A DNA stretch of 64,000 nt, taken from positions 186,001 through 250,000 of the forward strand of contig NZ_JAGGQJ010000002.1 of the NCBI RefSeq assembly GCF_018613325.1, in the 5' to 3' direction. The stretch comes from Bacillus sp. ISL-34 (GTDB taxonomy: Bacteria > Bacillota > Bacilli > Bacillales > DSM-1321). A model generated the notes under the pieces. That model saw only the letters and a list, made by a program, of their open reading frames with translations, did no database searches and was not told the origin of the DNA. How positions within the stretch are numbered: position 1 is the first letter of the stretch; every line of letters starts with the position of its first letter. The position numbers and the translations under genes were made by a program. This document shows positions 17,422-26,104 of the stretch, piece after piece.

Positions 17422-19038
17422 ATGAGTCAACAAATAGCTGATATACTTATTTCAAGTAATGCTGTATTTACAGGGCTTTCCGACCAACCTGAACCTGCTG
17501 CAATTGCGATTAAGGGCAACAAAATCATTGCGGTTGGTTCTGAAGGGAAGGTTAAACCTTATTTAGGCGAGAATACGAAAATCTATCAATTTAACGATCA
17601 ATTCATCATGCCGGGTTTTCATGATTTCCACCTTCATATGATGGATGGGGCTGTTGCGATGAATAGTGTCAATTTATTCTCGGCCCGTTCTGAAGAGGAA
17701 ACGTTAGAAATGATTCGTCAATTCGCCGAATCACGACCGGAAGATTCATGGGTAATTGGCTTGACATGGGATGCAGGTTATTGGGATACTCAGCAATTAC
17801 CGACTCGCCATTCATTGGATCGTATCCTGTCCGATCGTCCAGCGCTTATGATTCACGCTGAAGCACATTCTGTATGGGTGAATACGAAAGCATTAGAGAT
17901 TGCTGACATTACTCGAGATACAGAAAATCCGGCTTACGGTATAATCGGAAAAGATGAAAACGGAGAACCTAATGGACTTTTATATGAAAAAGCAATGGAT
18001 GCGGTGATCCGCCATGCTTATGATTTTACAAAAGAACAAAAAAGAGAGCTGTTTACGAATTTCCTTGCTCATGCTGCCGGTTTAGGAGTAACTTCAGTTC
18101 ACGATTTATTTGCAATGGAATCCATGGAAATTCTCAATGATCATGACCTTTTCAAAGAATTTGAAGACAAAGGAGAGTTAACAGCGCGTATTCATTTATG
18201 GCCTGCTTTAAATGGCAACTTTGAAAATGTCAAACAATTACGGGATACATACCAATCCGATAAACTCCGTGTGTCAGGGCTGAAGCAATTTATCGATGGC
18301 GTCATTACGGCTCGTACGGCTTATTTACTCGAACCTTATGCGGATCAACCAGAAACACGCGGGGAGGCGACTTTCCCTCCTGAGACGATAAAAAAGTGGG
18401 TAGTTGACGCAGATAAAGAGGACTTTAGCATTCGTTTCCATGCGATTGGGGATGGAGCGATTCGTCTTGCTTTAGATTCCTATGAAGAAGCACAAAGAGT
18501 GAACGGTAAGCGTGATTCACGTCATTCCATCGAGCATATCGAAGTGATTCATCCAGACGATATCCATCGTTTCAAAGAGCTTGCCGTGACGGCTTCGATG
18601 CAGCCAGATCATTTTGCGATGTCTGAACGAGGTGTTTATACTGATCGAATTGGTACTGAAAGAGAAAAGCATGTTTTTTCAATTAATACATTGAAAAAAG
18701 CCGGTGCGAACTTGGCATTCGGGACCGACTTCCCAGTTGATATCCTTAATCCGCTTCTACAAATCTATCGTGCTGTAACCAGAATCGACAGCAGTGGAAA
18801 AACAGTGTGGCATCCGCATGAACGAATCACATTGGCCGAAGCATTAAAAGCTTATACAATCGGTTCAGCTTACGGGACATTCCGAGAACATGAATTAGGG
18901 ACATTGGAAGTGGGGAAGCTTGCTGATATCGTTGTCCTCGACCGTGATCTTTTTGCGGTTCCGCTTGAGGAGATACCTGAAACGAAAGTGAAAATGACAA
19001 TCATGGACGGTGAAATCATCTTCACTGATCCTGAATAA
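17422..19038 (+). CDS. YtcJ-like metal-dependent amidohydrolase (module B)
   Basis: 538 residues from ATG 17422, preferred to TTG 17413 because GAAGGGA is then correctly spaced. Paralogue of 13073 with the same motifs: MPGFHDFHLHMMDG, HAIGDGAIRLALDS, IEHIEVIHPDDIHR and AFGTDFPVDILNP. Predicted cytoplasmic hydrolase of an amide or formamide imported by the preceding permease. No third amidase gene follows in this module, unlike module A. A strong terminator lies about 60 bases downstream. Confidence 0.84.
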   Translation: MSQQIADILISSNAVFTGLSDQPEPAAIAIKGNKIIAVGSEGKVKPYLGENTKIYQFNDQFIMPGFHDFHLHMMDGAVAMNSVNLFSARSEEETLEMIRQFAESRPEDSWVIGLTWDAGYWDTQQLPTRHSLDRILSDRPALMIHAEAHSVWVNTKALEIADITRDTENPAYGIIGKDENGEPNGLLYEKAMDAVIRHAYDFTKEQKRELFTNFLAHAAGLGVTSVHDLFAMESMEILNDHDLFKEFEDKGELTARIHLWPALNGNFENVKQLRDTYQSDKLRVSGLKQFIDGVITARTAYLLEPYADQPETRGEATFPPETIKKWVVDADKEDFSIRFHAIGDGAIRLALDSYEEAQRVNGKRDSRHSIEHIEVIHPDDIHRFKELAVTASMQPDHFAMSERGVYTDRIGTEREKHVFSINTLKKAGANLAFGTDFPVDILNPLLQIYRAVTRIDSSGKTVWHPHERITLAEALKAYTIGSAYGTFREHELGTLEVGKLADIVVLDRDLFAVPLEEIPETKVKMTIMDGEIIFTDPE

Positions 19039-19096
19039 GACAAATATGCTTAAATGTAATGGAGCATAATGGGTTCGTCGATTATAACGAAATATA

Positions 19097-19140
19097 GTTA
19101 AAAGAAATAGCAGGTGGGAATACCTGTTATTTCTTTTAAC
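19097..19140. terminator. Bidirectional rho-independent terminator
   Basis: A 19-base near-perfect stem (GTTAAAAGAAATAGCAGGT / ACCTGTTATTTCTTTTAAC) with a six-base loop and A/T runs on both sides. It separates module B from the convergent chromate transporter gene. Confidence 0.8.
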
Positions 19141-19229
19141 AAGCAGTTTTTTCAAAATTTAAAATAAAATGAATAAGATAAAAATGTGTCAATAAAAGGT
19201 GAAACGATAAATGAATAAAATACCTCGAT

Positions 19230-20423
19230 TCATATTAACGTCATAAGTGAACCGCCAGCAGCACCGGTTATCACTATAAACCAAGCAGGCAATTTCCAAT
19301 ACACAAGCATACTAAATAAGATGGCAGCAAAAGCAAAGTCTATAGGAGCTAAGATGGAGCTGGTCCAAATGGGATTATAAAAAGCCGCAATCAAGATGCC
19401 TACAACTGCTGCATTTACTCCCATTAATGCCCCTTTTACTTTAGAATTACGGCGTAATGTGTCCCAAAATGGCAATGTCCCTAAAATAAGAAGAAAGGCA
19501 GGTAAGAAAATAGCAACTGTTGCTATTAAGCCGCCTTGCCATCCATTTATTACGGCACCAATGTAGGCTGCAAACGTAAATAATGGACCCGGTACAGCTT
19601 GTGTTGCACCATATCCAGCAAGAAATGCCTCTTTGTCTAGCCATCCAGTAGGGACAAATTCACGTTCAAGCAATGGCAAGACTACGTGTCCACCACCAAA
19701 CACTAAAGAACCAGACCGATAAAAGCTATCAAACAGAGCAATCCAATTTGATGAAGTAACTTCCCGTAAAATTGGAAGTAGAAACAGTAATCCGAAAAAT
19801 AATGCTAAACTAACAAATCCGAAACCACGAGAAATCGGAAAATGAATTTTAGATTCATAACTTTCGTCGTGTCGTTTATAAATTAGAAAACCAATTAATG
19901 CGGCCAATATAATAATACCAACTTGCATATAGGCAGTCTGCCAAATCAAGGTCCCAATCAAGGCTATTAATGCAATTGTCTTTCTCTTTATATCTGGAGT
20001 TAAATTTTTTGACATCCCTAAAATGGCGTGTGCAACTACGGCTACTGCCACTATTTTTAATCCGTGGATCCAGCCTGCATTTGAAACATCCATTCCTTTT
20101 AAAAATAATGCTAATATTACTAAGGCTATTACCGAAGGCAGTGTAAAACCAAGGAAAGCTAAAATCCCACCGATGAAACCTCCCCGCATAACTCCGACTC
20201 CAATTCCAACCTGACTGCTAGCTGGACCAGGCAAGAATTGACACAAAGCAACTAAATCAGCATAGCTTTTTTCATCCATCCATTTTCTTCGTCTAACATA
20301 CTCATCATGAAAGTAACCTAAATGTGCTATTGGGCCACCAAATGATGTTAAACCAAGCCTTGTTGAAACTAATAGTATTTCAAATAGTGACTTAAAACTT
20401 CTGTTTGTTTTGTTTTGATCCAC
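19230..20423 (-). CDS. chrA: ChrA-type chromate transporter (CHR family, two-domain)
   Basis: 397 residues from the GTG at 20423, chosen because AGGAGG lies nine bases before it; an upstream ATG would lack a ribosome binding site. Two homologous CHR domains: the first with TRLGLTSFGGPIAHLGYF, CQFLPGPASSQVGIG and a GGxxGG turn; the second with SGSLVFGGGHVVLPLLERE and YGATQAVPGPLFTFAAYIGA. About ten membrane segments. Family members export chromate or related oxyanions. A PadR-like remnant overlaps just upstream, the usual regulator type for Bacillus chrA. Confidence 0.88.
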   Translation of the reverse strand: MDQNKTNRSFKSLFEILLVSTRLGLTSFGGPIAHLGYFHDEYVRRRKWMDEKSYADLVALCQFLPGPASSQVGIGVGVMRGGFIGGILAFLGFTLPSVIALVILALFLKGMDVSNAGWIHGLKIVAVAVVAHAILGMSKNLTPDIKRKTIALIALIGTLIWQTAYMQVGIIILAALIGFLIYKRHDESYESKIHFPISRGFGFVSLALFFGLLFLLPILREVTSSNWIALFDSFYRSGSLVFGGGHVVLPLLEREFVPTGWLDKEAFLAGYGATQAVPGPLFTFAAYIGAVINGWQGGLIATVAIFLPAFLLILGTLPFWDTLRRNSKVKGALMGVNAAVVGILIAAFYNPIWTSSILAPIDFAFAAILFSMLVYWKLPAWFIVITGAAGGSLMTLI

Positions 20424-20439
20424 TAAAGTATTCCTCCTA

Positions 20440-20640
20440 TTATATAAGTTCATAAGCTTTCTTTCTGGCTTCCATAAGAACTTTATTTCCTTTTTCAGTG
20501 GTCGAATAATAATTTCTTATTTTCCCATCGACGTTTCGTTCCTCATTTATTAAAAGTCCATCAGATTCCATTGTGTGAAAAATGGGATATAAAGTACCTG
20601 AATGGTTTATCCATGTCCTTTTAGTTCTTTGAACATCCAA
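20440..20640 (-). pseudogene. PadR-family regulator, N-terminally truncated
   Basis: 66 codons that cover only the recognition helix and wing of PadR: SGTLYPIFHTMESDGLLI and an RNYYSTTEKG motif. The first helices normally needed are missing, because an in-frame stop occurs about 45 bases upstream of the only possible TTG start. It lies directly upstream of chrA, where a PadR repressor gene is common, so chrA may be constitutive here. A functional short form is possible but less likely. Confidence 0.6.
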
Positions 20641-21100
20641 AGACCAAAATCGATTATCTATATGGAAGTATACTATTTAGAAATATTTAGTTTCTAATTC
20701 CAACAATTAATTTACACACTCTTAATATTTGCTCAAGTTAACATCATTTATCAAAAAGTGGAAACCTTTATAGCTTTTAATGTTTAGAAAAATCCATAAT
20801 GAAATTCATTACCGGAATCTGATCATCGGCTTCTTTTCTTGTAGAGAATAAAAGCAGGTTATATGAAGAAGAAATGAAAAAAGATTTGGATTTTCCTTCA
20901 ATAAGCAGTAAGAGGAGGTATTCAAAACCTAGCGTACTATTTTTTGTTAAGTGAGACGGTTAGCGAAGAACAATGTGGGAAATACTAAGAGTATGAAGAT
21001 ATTATGGAATTTTCAGAAAAATACATTGACGCGAAAATAAGGTTGTTATATATTATTAATAAGTTAAATTTATTGTTATATAACAGAAGGAGGAGTCAAG
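20641..21100. other. Intergenic region, nothing recognised
   Basis: AT-rich, with no open frame of note and no structure recognised apart from a GTTATATAAC palindrome just upstream of the small gene at 21101, likely part of its promoter or operator. Confidence 0.5.
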
Positions 21101-21241
21101 ATGATGAACATTCAGGATAAAGCCTATGAAAGTTATTTAAAGATTTGTGAAAGGTATGAAATCGAGTCGATAAACTTCGACCACTTCATCAAAAATTTAA
21201 CTAAAGACCAGTTGGATGAATACAGTAAATTAGCCGTTTAA
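21101..21241 (+). CDS. Small orphan protein, 46 aa
   Basis: An ATG preceded by an excellent ribosome binding site (AGAAGGAGGAG, seven bases away) opens a 46-codon frame ending at TAA 21241. It reads MMNIQDKAYESYLKICE at the start and LTKDQLDEYSKLAV at the end. It is acidic, probably all-helical, with no signal peptide or cysteine cluster beyond one Cys. A palindromic GTTATATAAC lies upstream and a strong terminator 63 bases downstream, so it looks like a monocistronic real gene. I do not recognise the family. Confidence 0.6.
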   Translation: MMNIQDKAYESYLKICERYEIESINFDHFIKNLTKDQLDEYSKLAV

Positions 21242-21303
21242 ATGAAAGGACGTGATTGCAAAAGATGGACCTCCCGGTTGATGTAGGCATAGAAGCCAGT
21301 TAG

Positions 21304-21340
21304 AAACCCCACCAGTTGCTATGGGAACAGGTGGGGTTTT
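21304..21340 (+). terminator. Rho-independent terminator
   Basis: Ten-base stem AAACCCCACC / GGTGGGGTTT with a 16-base loop and a T run, downstream of the small gene at 21101. Confidence 0.8.
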
Positions 21341-21454
21341 GTCATGTGTTTTAAGAGCTTATTTTTAATTAATAGGATAACTCGACTGACGAATAATCTT
21401 TTGCTTTGATACAAGTAGCGATAACCATTTTAGTTTCATTTAAAAGGATTTAGT

Positions 21455-21913
21455 CTACAAGATATATAACTCTGTATCTTGCCGTACTATGTGAGGTATA
21501 AGGAGTTCAAGAAATGCCGTGTCACCACTTTTTGATGGTCTTTGCTTTTTTGTACACCGTGATAAGGATGAGCATGTTGCACAAATTTGTTTTGGCGATT
21601 TGTACTCGCGATAGCCCTCTTTATTTGTTGTTGAGTACTTTAAAATTTCGCCCGAAGGGCAAAGGTAACAATCAAAGTGTTCATCGTAAACATAGTCATG
21701 TTTGCGAAAGAATCCTTCTTTTGTGCGAGGACGTGTATAGGGTAAAGCAGGTGTGATTTCTTTGTTAAATAGGTAGCTAGTAATCGCTGGCGTTTTATAA
21801 GCTGCATCTGCGGCAACTGCTTCCGGTTTTCCAACTTTCTCAATCACTTGTTCAACAAGCGGCTCTAAGATATGACTGTCATGTGTATTACCAGGTGTTA
21901 CAATCGTTCCCAA
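21455..21913 (-). pseudogene. IS1182-family transposase fragment
   Basis: 152 codons from the middle and C-terminal part of an IS1182-type transposase: a TPGNTHDSHILEPLVEQV segment, the DAAYKTPAITSYL region around the second catalytic Asp, TRPRTKEGFFRKHDYVYDE, and the Cys-rich CYLCPSGEILKYST / CATCSSLSRC zinc-like motif. The N-terminal half is missing and the C-terminus runs out of frame, so it is a dead remnant. No flanking inverted repeats were seen. A second IS1182 N-terminal scrap lies at about 30080-30227. Confidence 0.82.
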
Positions 21914-22194
21914 TACAAAACCGTTGTGCTAGATATTCTTCCTTAATTAAAGAAATGGATAGGTAGTAAGATCAATCTTTTTGGATAACCGACGATTTTC
22001 TTATAAAACCAAAACAATAAAATATCAATTACTATTACATTACTAGTAAAAGAGAAGCTGTGTTATGAAATTTAGTAGGTAGGAATGCAAAATTCAGAAT
22101 TTTCTTGAAAGTAATTCATACACATGTTAGAATTCATTTCAGGTAAGAATATTATAAATAAGATGATATTGAAATTATAGTGAAACTCAGTTTC

Positions 22195-22206
22195 TTAATA
22201 GGCAAC
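22195..22206 (-). promoter_or_regulatory. Recurring TTGC(T/C)TATTAA box, inverted
   Basis: TTAATAGGCAAC is the reverse complement of GTTGCCTATTAA, the recurring box of this island (see 22394, 22755, 24842, 25858, 30821, 30869). It resembles the PucR box CNTTGGTTAA of B. subtilis with one core change. Confidence 0.4.
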
Positions 22207-22393
22207 AAAAACCAATAATGAAGGACTAAAGAATCTATGTAGGAAATAAAAGTCCACGGGGATTTACAAACATTAAACGACGCCTTCTTGCCTATTACCT
22301 TAAAACCTCAAAAATCAGCACAATGATTGTTATACATATCGACATAACTAATAATTCTTTTTATACAAGGATTTTTTGCTAATAGAAAGAAAC

Positions 22394-22409
22394 GATGTTG
22401 CTTATTAAG
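22394..22409 (+). promoter_or_regulatory. Recurring TTGCTTATTAA box
   Basis: ATGTTGCTTATTAAGG, with the inverted copy at 22195 about 190 bases upstream, as if paired for DNA looping. Possible PucR-type activator site. Confidence 0.4.
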
Positions 22410-22618
22410 GAACTATGTGCGTTGATTAAACATCTTCAGTTTTAATATTCTTCAAATCTATTTATAAGGGGGTGAGAAAGATGATTGGAAAGCGCTTCAT
22501 TGAAATCGAACTATAGATAGTTTGACGGGAAATAATATTTAATAAAATTAGCTTACAACACCAATAAAAGTTATGTCGATGTAAATATGCTAATGATTTA
22601 TTTTTGGAATGGAAGAAA

Positions 22619-22632
22619 TGTAAGCGCTTGTA
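22619..22632 (+). promoter_or_regulatory. Putative cre (CcpA) site
   Basis: TGTAAGCGCTTGTA has the palindromic AAGCGCTT core of cre sites and fits TGWAANCGNTNWCA at twelve of fourteen positions, about 200 bases upstream of the aldolase. Confidence 0.45.
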
Positions 22633-22754
22633 TAAAAGTTATCAGTTGGTAATGTCCCGCGTTTTAGACTGTAACATCGTAACTAGTTTAGAAAAGGCAC
22701 TTTACATGATAGAAATGAAATCATTCGGAAAAAGTAATTAAAATTAAAAGAGAA

Positions 22755-22769
22755 CATCGTTGCTTATTA
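22755..22769 (+). promoter_or_regulatory. Recurring TTGCTTATTA box
   Basis: ATCGTTGCTTATTAG, about 65 bases upstream of the aldolase start. Same core as the boxes upstream of the GntR gene and transketolase operon, which ties the aldolase to that regulon. Confidence 0.42.
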
Positions 22770-22831
22770 GTTAACAGAAGGGGGGTGAATGAACGAAATA
22801 AGTTAAATCACCTTTAAGGGAGTTTGAATGA

Positions 22832-23749
22832 ATGAAAGTAAATTTAAAACCAAACAATGTTAGTTCATTAACAAAGGTACTTGCAGTAGCTACGCAAAAT
22901 CAATTTGCTGTCGGTTCGTTTACTCCTAGAGCTACAAAGATGGTAGCTCCTATACTTAGAGCGGCCCAAGAAAAGAAATCTGCGGTTATTGTTCAAACTT
23001 CTGAGAGGGAGCAGGAACGATATGGAATTAATTTAGCGGAATTTAGCCGAGAGTTTTATCGTGTGATCCAAGAGGAGAATATTACGATCCCTGCTGTGTT
23101 ACATTTAGATCATACGAAGGATTTCAATGTAATTGCTGAAGCCATCGAAGTTGGTTTTACATCTGTTATGATTGATGCATCAGAGCAACCATTTAAGAAA
23201 AATATTGAGATAACAAAAAAGGTTGTTGAGTATGCACATTCAAGAGGCGTAACTGTTGAAGCTGAATTAGGAAAGATAGGGACAACCGACTTTATTGAAA
23301 CCGACGTTGATGAAGAGCTATTTACAGAGCCTGAAGAAGCAAAACAGTTTGTTGAAGAGACATGTATTGATGCATTAGCGGTTTCTGTCGGAACTTCACA
23401 TGGGGTTTATCTTGTTAAAGATCCAAAAATTGATATTGAACGTTTAAGAGAAATTCGTGCATTAACATCTGTACCTTTAGTGTTACATGGCGGTTCAGGC
23501 ACTCCTTCAGAGATGATTAAGAATGCAATTCAAATTCCTAATGGTGGAATTAGTAAAGTGAATATTGCAACAGATTTAGAACATATGATGTTAAAAACTC
23601 TTAATCGAGATAATTATGTTACAGAAAAAGAGTGGTCGGAACTACCAACTGAAACATTAACTTTAGTCCAAAATGCAGTTCAGAACGTAGTAAAAGAAAA
23701 AATTGAAAACTTTTTAATAAGTAGCGATAGCGCTTCTTACTATGTTTAA
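22832..23749 (+). CDS. Class II (zinc) ketose-bisphosphate aldolase family protein
   Basis: 305 residues of the FbaA/GatY/KbaY type: AVGSFTPRATKMVAPILRAA, the catalytic HLDHTKD motif (about 91-97), VEAELGKIG, VSVGTSHGVY and LHGGSGTP with zinc/phosphate ligands, then GGISKVNIATD. Family members cleave or form ketose (bis)phosphates using DHAP. The N-terminal 15 residues and short C-terminus differ from housekeeping Fba, so this is probably a specialised copy. Recurring TTGCTTATTA boxes upstream place it in the allantoin/glyoxylate regulon. It could process a phosphorylated sugar made by the transketolase/DUF1537-kinase operon; the substrate is unknown. Confidence 0.82.
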   Translation: MKVNLKPNNVSSLTKVLAVATQNQFAVGSFTPRATKMVAPILRAAQEKKSAVIVQTSEREQERYGINLAEFSREFYRVIQEENITIPAVLHLDHTKDFNVIAEAIEVGFTSVMIDASEQPFKKNIEITKKVVEYAHSRGVTVEAELGKIGTTDFIETDVDEELFTEPEEAKQFVEETCIDALAVSVGTSHGVYLVKDPKIDIERLREIRALTSVPLVLHGGSGTPSEMIKNAIQIPNGGISKVNIATDLEHMMLKTLNRDNYVTEKEWSELPTETLTLVQNAVQNVVKEKIENFLISSDSASYYV

Positions 23750-23896
23750 GAAGTAATATTATACTAACTTTGAACTGTACCCATTATTTTAGACACATAA
23801 GATAAACCCTTTAACCACATAATAGATGGCTATACTACTTATCGTTGAAGATAACTTTTTTAGAAGAATTGCTAAGGTAATAGGAGGAAAAATAAT

Positions 23897-24427
23897 ATGT
23901 CTTTAGAAAGATCTAGTATAGTAACCTTTGCTGGTAATCCAGTTACGTTGATTGGGAGTGAAATTCGTGTTGGTGATAAAGCGCCAAATTTTGAAGTATT
24001 AGCAAACGATCTCTCAAAAGTTACACTTGAAGATTCAAAAGGGAAAGTCCGCCTTATTTCATGTGTTCCCTCTCTTGATACAGGAGTATGTGACGCGCAA
24101 ACACGGAAATTTAACCAATTAGCTAGCAATCTAGGAAATGATGTAGAAGTGTTGACAATTAGTGTAGATCTTCCATTTGCACAAAAAAGATGGTGTGGGG
24201 CAGCAGGAATAGAACAAGCCCAAACCCTTTCAGATCATTTTAAGATGTCATTTGGAACAGCTTATGGCACATATATAAAGGAACATCGTTTAGAATGCCG
24301 TGCAGTATTCGTTGTAGATGAAAAAGATGTCGTACAGTATGTTGAATACGTTCCGGAAATTACGGAACATCCGAACTATGAAGCAGCTATAAAAGCAATT
24401 AAGTCATTTATAAAAGTTAAAAAGTGA
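23897..24427 (+). CDS. tpx: Thiol peroxidase (Tpx, atypical 2-Cys peroxiredoxin)
   Basis: 176 residues with the Tpx layout: SIVTFAGNPVTLIGSEIRVG, peroxidatic Cys in PSLDTGVCDAQTRKFN (about residue 63), and a resolving Cys in FAQKRWCGAAGIEQ (about 98). Cytoplasmic reduction of H2O2 and alkyl hydroperoxides with thioredoxin. It follows the aldolase by 147 bases, with its own AGGAGG site, and may be a second copy recruited to cope with flavin/oxygenase or purine-derived peroxide; that link is inference. Confidence 0.9.
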   Translation: MSLERSSIVTFAGNPVTLIGSEIRVGDKAPNFEVLANDLSKVTLEDSKGKVRLISCVPSLDTGVCDAQTRKFNQLASNLGNDVEVLTISVDLPFAQKRWCGAAGIEQAQTLSDHFKMSFGTAYGTYIKEHRLECRAVFVVDEKDVVQYVEYVPEITEHPNYEAAIKAIKSFIKVKK

Positions 24428-24546
24428 TATAAGTAAGCAATATATAAAGAACGCATATTGTTTTCATTAATCCTAAGAAATAAAATGTTTACCGGCATTA
24501 AAATCTTTTTTTTCCCAGTTTATTTTATTCTAATCTCAAAATAGAA

Positions 24547-24580
24547 AGGCTGCCTCACAAAAGGTCAGCCTCTTCTTCTA
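24547..24580 (+). terminator. Probable terminator after tpx
   Basis: AGGCTG / CAGCCT stem with a 14-base loop followed by a T-rich tract. Short stem, so moderate support. Confidence 0.5.
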
Positions 24581-24952
24581 TATGGTTTTAATAATGGGGT
24601 GGTGAGGTGCAAACATTGAGACAAAAAAGTTGTTATTACCTTAAAGGAATAGGGTTAAAGTTTAAAAATTGCATCCGGCTATGATAATAGTAATATTAAG
24701 TTTTTGTTAATAAGGAGTCTTGAATATTCTGAATTTTATGATTTTTTGTTGAAAAACTAAGTTAGTGGTGATAGTATAAAAATGTGAGAGAATTTATTAA
24801 ATATAGAATAAAATGTTATATTTACTCACTTACTGGAACGACGTTGTTTATTGAGGGACAAAAAGAGGTAACTAGACTTTTTAAATTTTGGCAATGATAT
24901 TTGAAAACAGATAGATTGAAGTATTTTAAACAACTTAACTTAAATGACCAGG

Positions 24953-24962
24953 TTGTATACAA
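24953..24962. promoter_or_regulatory. GntR operator-like palindrome
   Basis: Perfect palindrome TTGTATACAA about 100 bases upstream of the GntR gene at 25062, paired with the larger one at 25007. Confidence 0.55.
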
Positions 24963-25006
24963 TTTAGTATCATATAATTATCCAATTCAAATATTTTTTT
25001 ACCCAG

Positions 25007-25020
25007 TATTGTATACAATA
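25007..25020. promoter_or_regulatory. GntR operator-like palindrome
   Basis: Perfect 14-base palindrome TATTGTATACAATA, about 40 bases upstream of the GntR start, 45 bases from the TTGTATACAA at 24953. Consistent with autoregulation. Confidence 0.6.
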
Positions 25021-25061
25021 CTGCATTCAATTTTGAATTCTTCATTGAGGGGAGGTATAAA

Positions 25062-25730
25062 GTGTTGAATAGTTTAGAAGTAGATATCTATAAAAAAATC
25101 AAGCAAGCTATTATCCAGCAAAAGCTTCGGCCAAATATGCAACTAATAGAAAAGGATCTTGCTGAATCGTTTGGCGTAAGCCGTACCCCTGTTCGTAATG
25201 TTCTGCGCAGATTGGAATATGAAAAATTAGTGAAAATTAAAGAGCATAAAGGTACCTTTGTCTCTTGTTCAACAATTGAAGAAGCAAAAGAAGTATTTGA
25301 AATGAGGAGAATCTTAGAAGGGGAAGCAGTGCGAAGAGCATGCAGACTCTTTAACAAGGAACAATTACAAGAACTAGAGACTCTAGTTGAAGAAGAACGA
25401 CATATTTATGGTAGTCTGGATTTTTATGAATCTTTAAAAATATCTGGGGATTTTCATTTGAAAATAGCTGAAATCGCAGGGAATTCGTATTTTTATCAAT
25501 ATCTCGAAGACTTAATTTCCCTAACTTATGTGATTATAGCGATCTATGGAAGAGGGAAAATGGAAACATGTGGTTCTCACGATCATTTGCAAATTTTTAA
25601 TGCCATTAAGCAAAGGGATGGTGATCTTGCAGAACGCTTATCTCTCATTCATCTTAGTGAAATTGAGTCGAATCTTCATTTTAATGAGAAATTACAGATC
25701 TCGTCTTCCTTGTCTGATATATTTCTTTAA
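25062..25730 (+). CDS. GntR-family transcriptional regulator (FadR/FCD subfamily)
   Basis: 222 residues from a GTG/TTG-type start with GAGGGGAGG upstream. wHTH domain (about 5-70, with LAESFGVSRTPVRNVLRRLE) and FCD helical domain (about 75-215) with metal-ligand-like residues in DFHLKIAE and GSHDH. The two TTGTATACAA palindromes upstream are likely its own operators. It precedes the allantoin permease and allantoinase genes, so it is probably a repressor responding to a purine-degradation intermediate. Different from the GntR at 997, though the operator cores are alike. Confidence 0.87.
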   Translation: MLNSLEVDIYKKIKQAIIQQKLRPNMQLIEKDLAESFGVSRTPVRNVLRRLEYEKLVKIKEHKGTFVSCSTIEEAKEVFEMRRILEGEAVRRACRLFNKEQLQELETLVEEERHIYGSLDFYESLKISGDFHLKIAEIAGNSYFYQYLEDLISLTYVIIAIYGRGKMETCGSHDHLQIFNAIKQRDGDLAERLSLIHLSEIESNLHFNEKLQISSSLSDIFL

Positions 25731-25857
25731 TTGTAAATTGATATACGATTCATTGAAAGGCTTTCTGATAGGGGCTTTTTAAGGAGGTGATGCAGCCCTT
25801 CGAAATCATTTTCAAATTTAATGTAGTTGTCATGTTCTTTTTTTTGCGACTTTAAAG

Positions 25858-25884
25858 AAACGTTGTTGCCTAATGCGCGACTAT
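25858..25884 (+). promoter_or_regulatory. Recurring box upstream of the permease operon
   Basis: AACGTTGTTGCCTAATGCGC followed by GACTATA closely resembles CCACGTTGCTTATTATGCGA followed by CTATAA upstream of the transketolase operon at 30867, including the distal GCGACTATA. A weaker match (TTCATTATGCAACTGTAA) precedes the allantoinase at 41268. Possible PucR-type site plus promoter. Confidence 0.45.
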
Positions 25885-25920
25885 ACCTCGAGTCAAACAC
25901 AATAAGATGGTGGAGGATTG

Positions 25921-26085
25921 ATGGTAAATAGACTTTTAACAAAACAAATTGGCATTTTAATTCCTGTGAATGAAGAACAGAAAAGAACACTTAGAAGAAA
26001 GATTGTATCATATCCTAGCCTTGGCAAACATCTAAGACCTAACTTGTTAACCAATGCATTATGTCAGAAATGCGGCAAACAATAA
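25921..26085 (+). CDS. Small basic protein with C-terminal CxxC, 54 aa
   Basis: An ATG preceded by TGGAGG, six bases away, opens a 54-codon frame that ends 19 bases before the allantoin permease. It begins MVNRLLTKQIGILIPVNEEQ and ends LLTNALCQKCGKQ. It is strongly basic (RRK, KHLRP) with one CxxC pair, which could make half of a zinc site or a dimer-bridging site. Position and ribosome binding site suggest a genuine operon leader gene; it could be regulatory. Family not recognised. Confidence 0.55.
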   Translation: MVNRLLTKQIGILIPVNEEQKRTLRRKIVSYPSLGKHLRPNLLTNALCQKCGKQ

Positions 26086-26104
26086 AAAAGGGGTTTGATG
26101 TATC

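Larger units (their letters stand above)
21914..22831. other. Long regulatory intergenic region before the aldolase
   Basis: 917 bases without a convincing gene. It contains three copies of a recurring motif (TTAATAGGCAAC at 22195, ATGTTGCTTATTAAGG at 22394, ATCGTTGCTTATTAG at 22755), a palindromic cre-like site at 22619, and a tiny 11-codon frame with a good ribosome binding site starting at 22482. The density of sites suggests complex control of the aldolase gene. Confidence 0.55.
24428..25061. other. Intergenic region between tpx and the GntR gene
   Basis: Holds a modest terminator (24547-24580), a recurring TTGTTTATTGA box at 24842, and two TTGTATACAA palindromes (24953 and 25007). No gene is visible. 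Confidence 0.6.
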
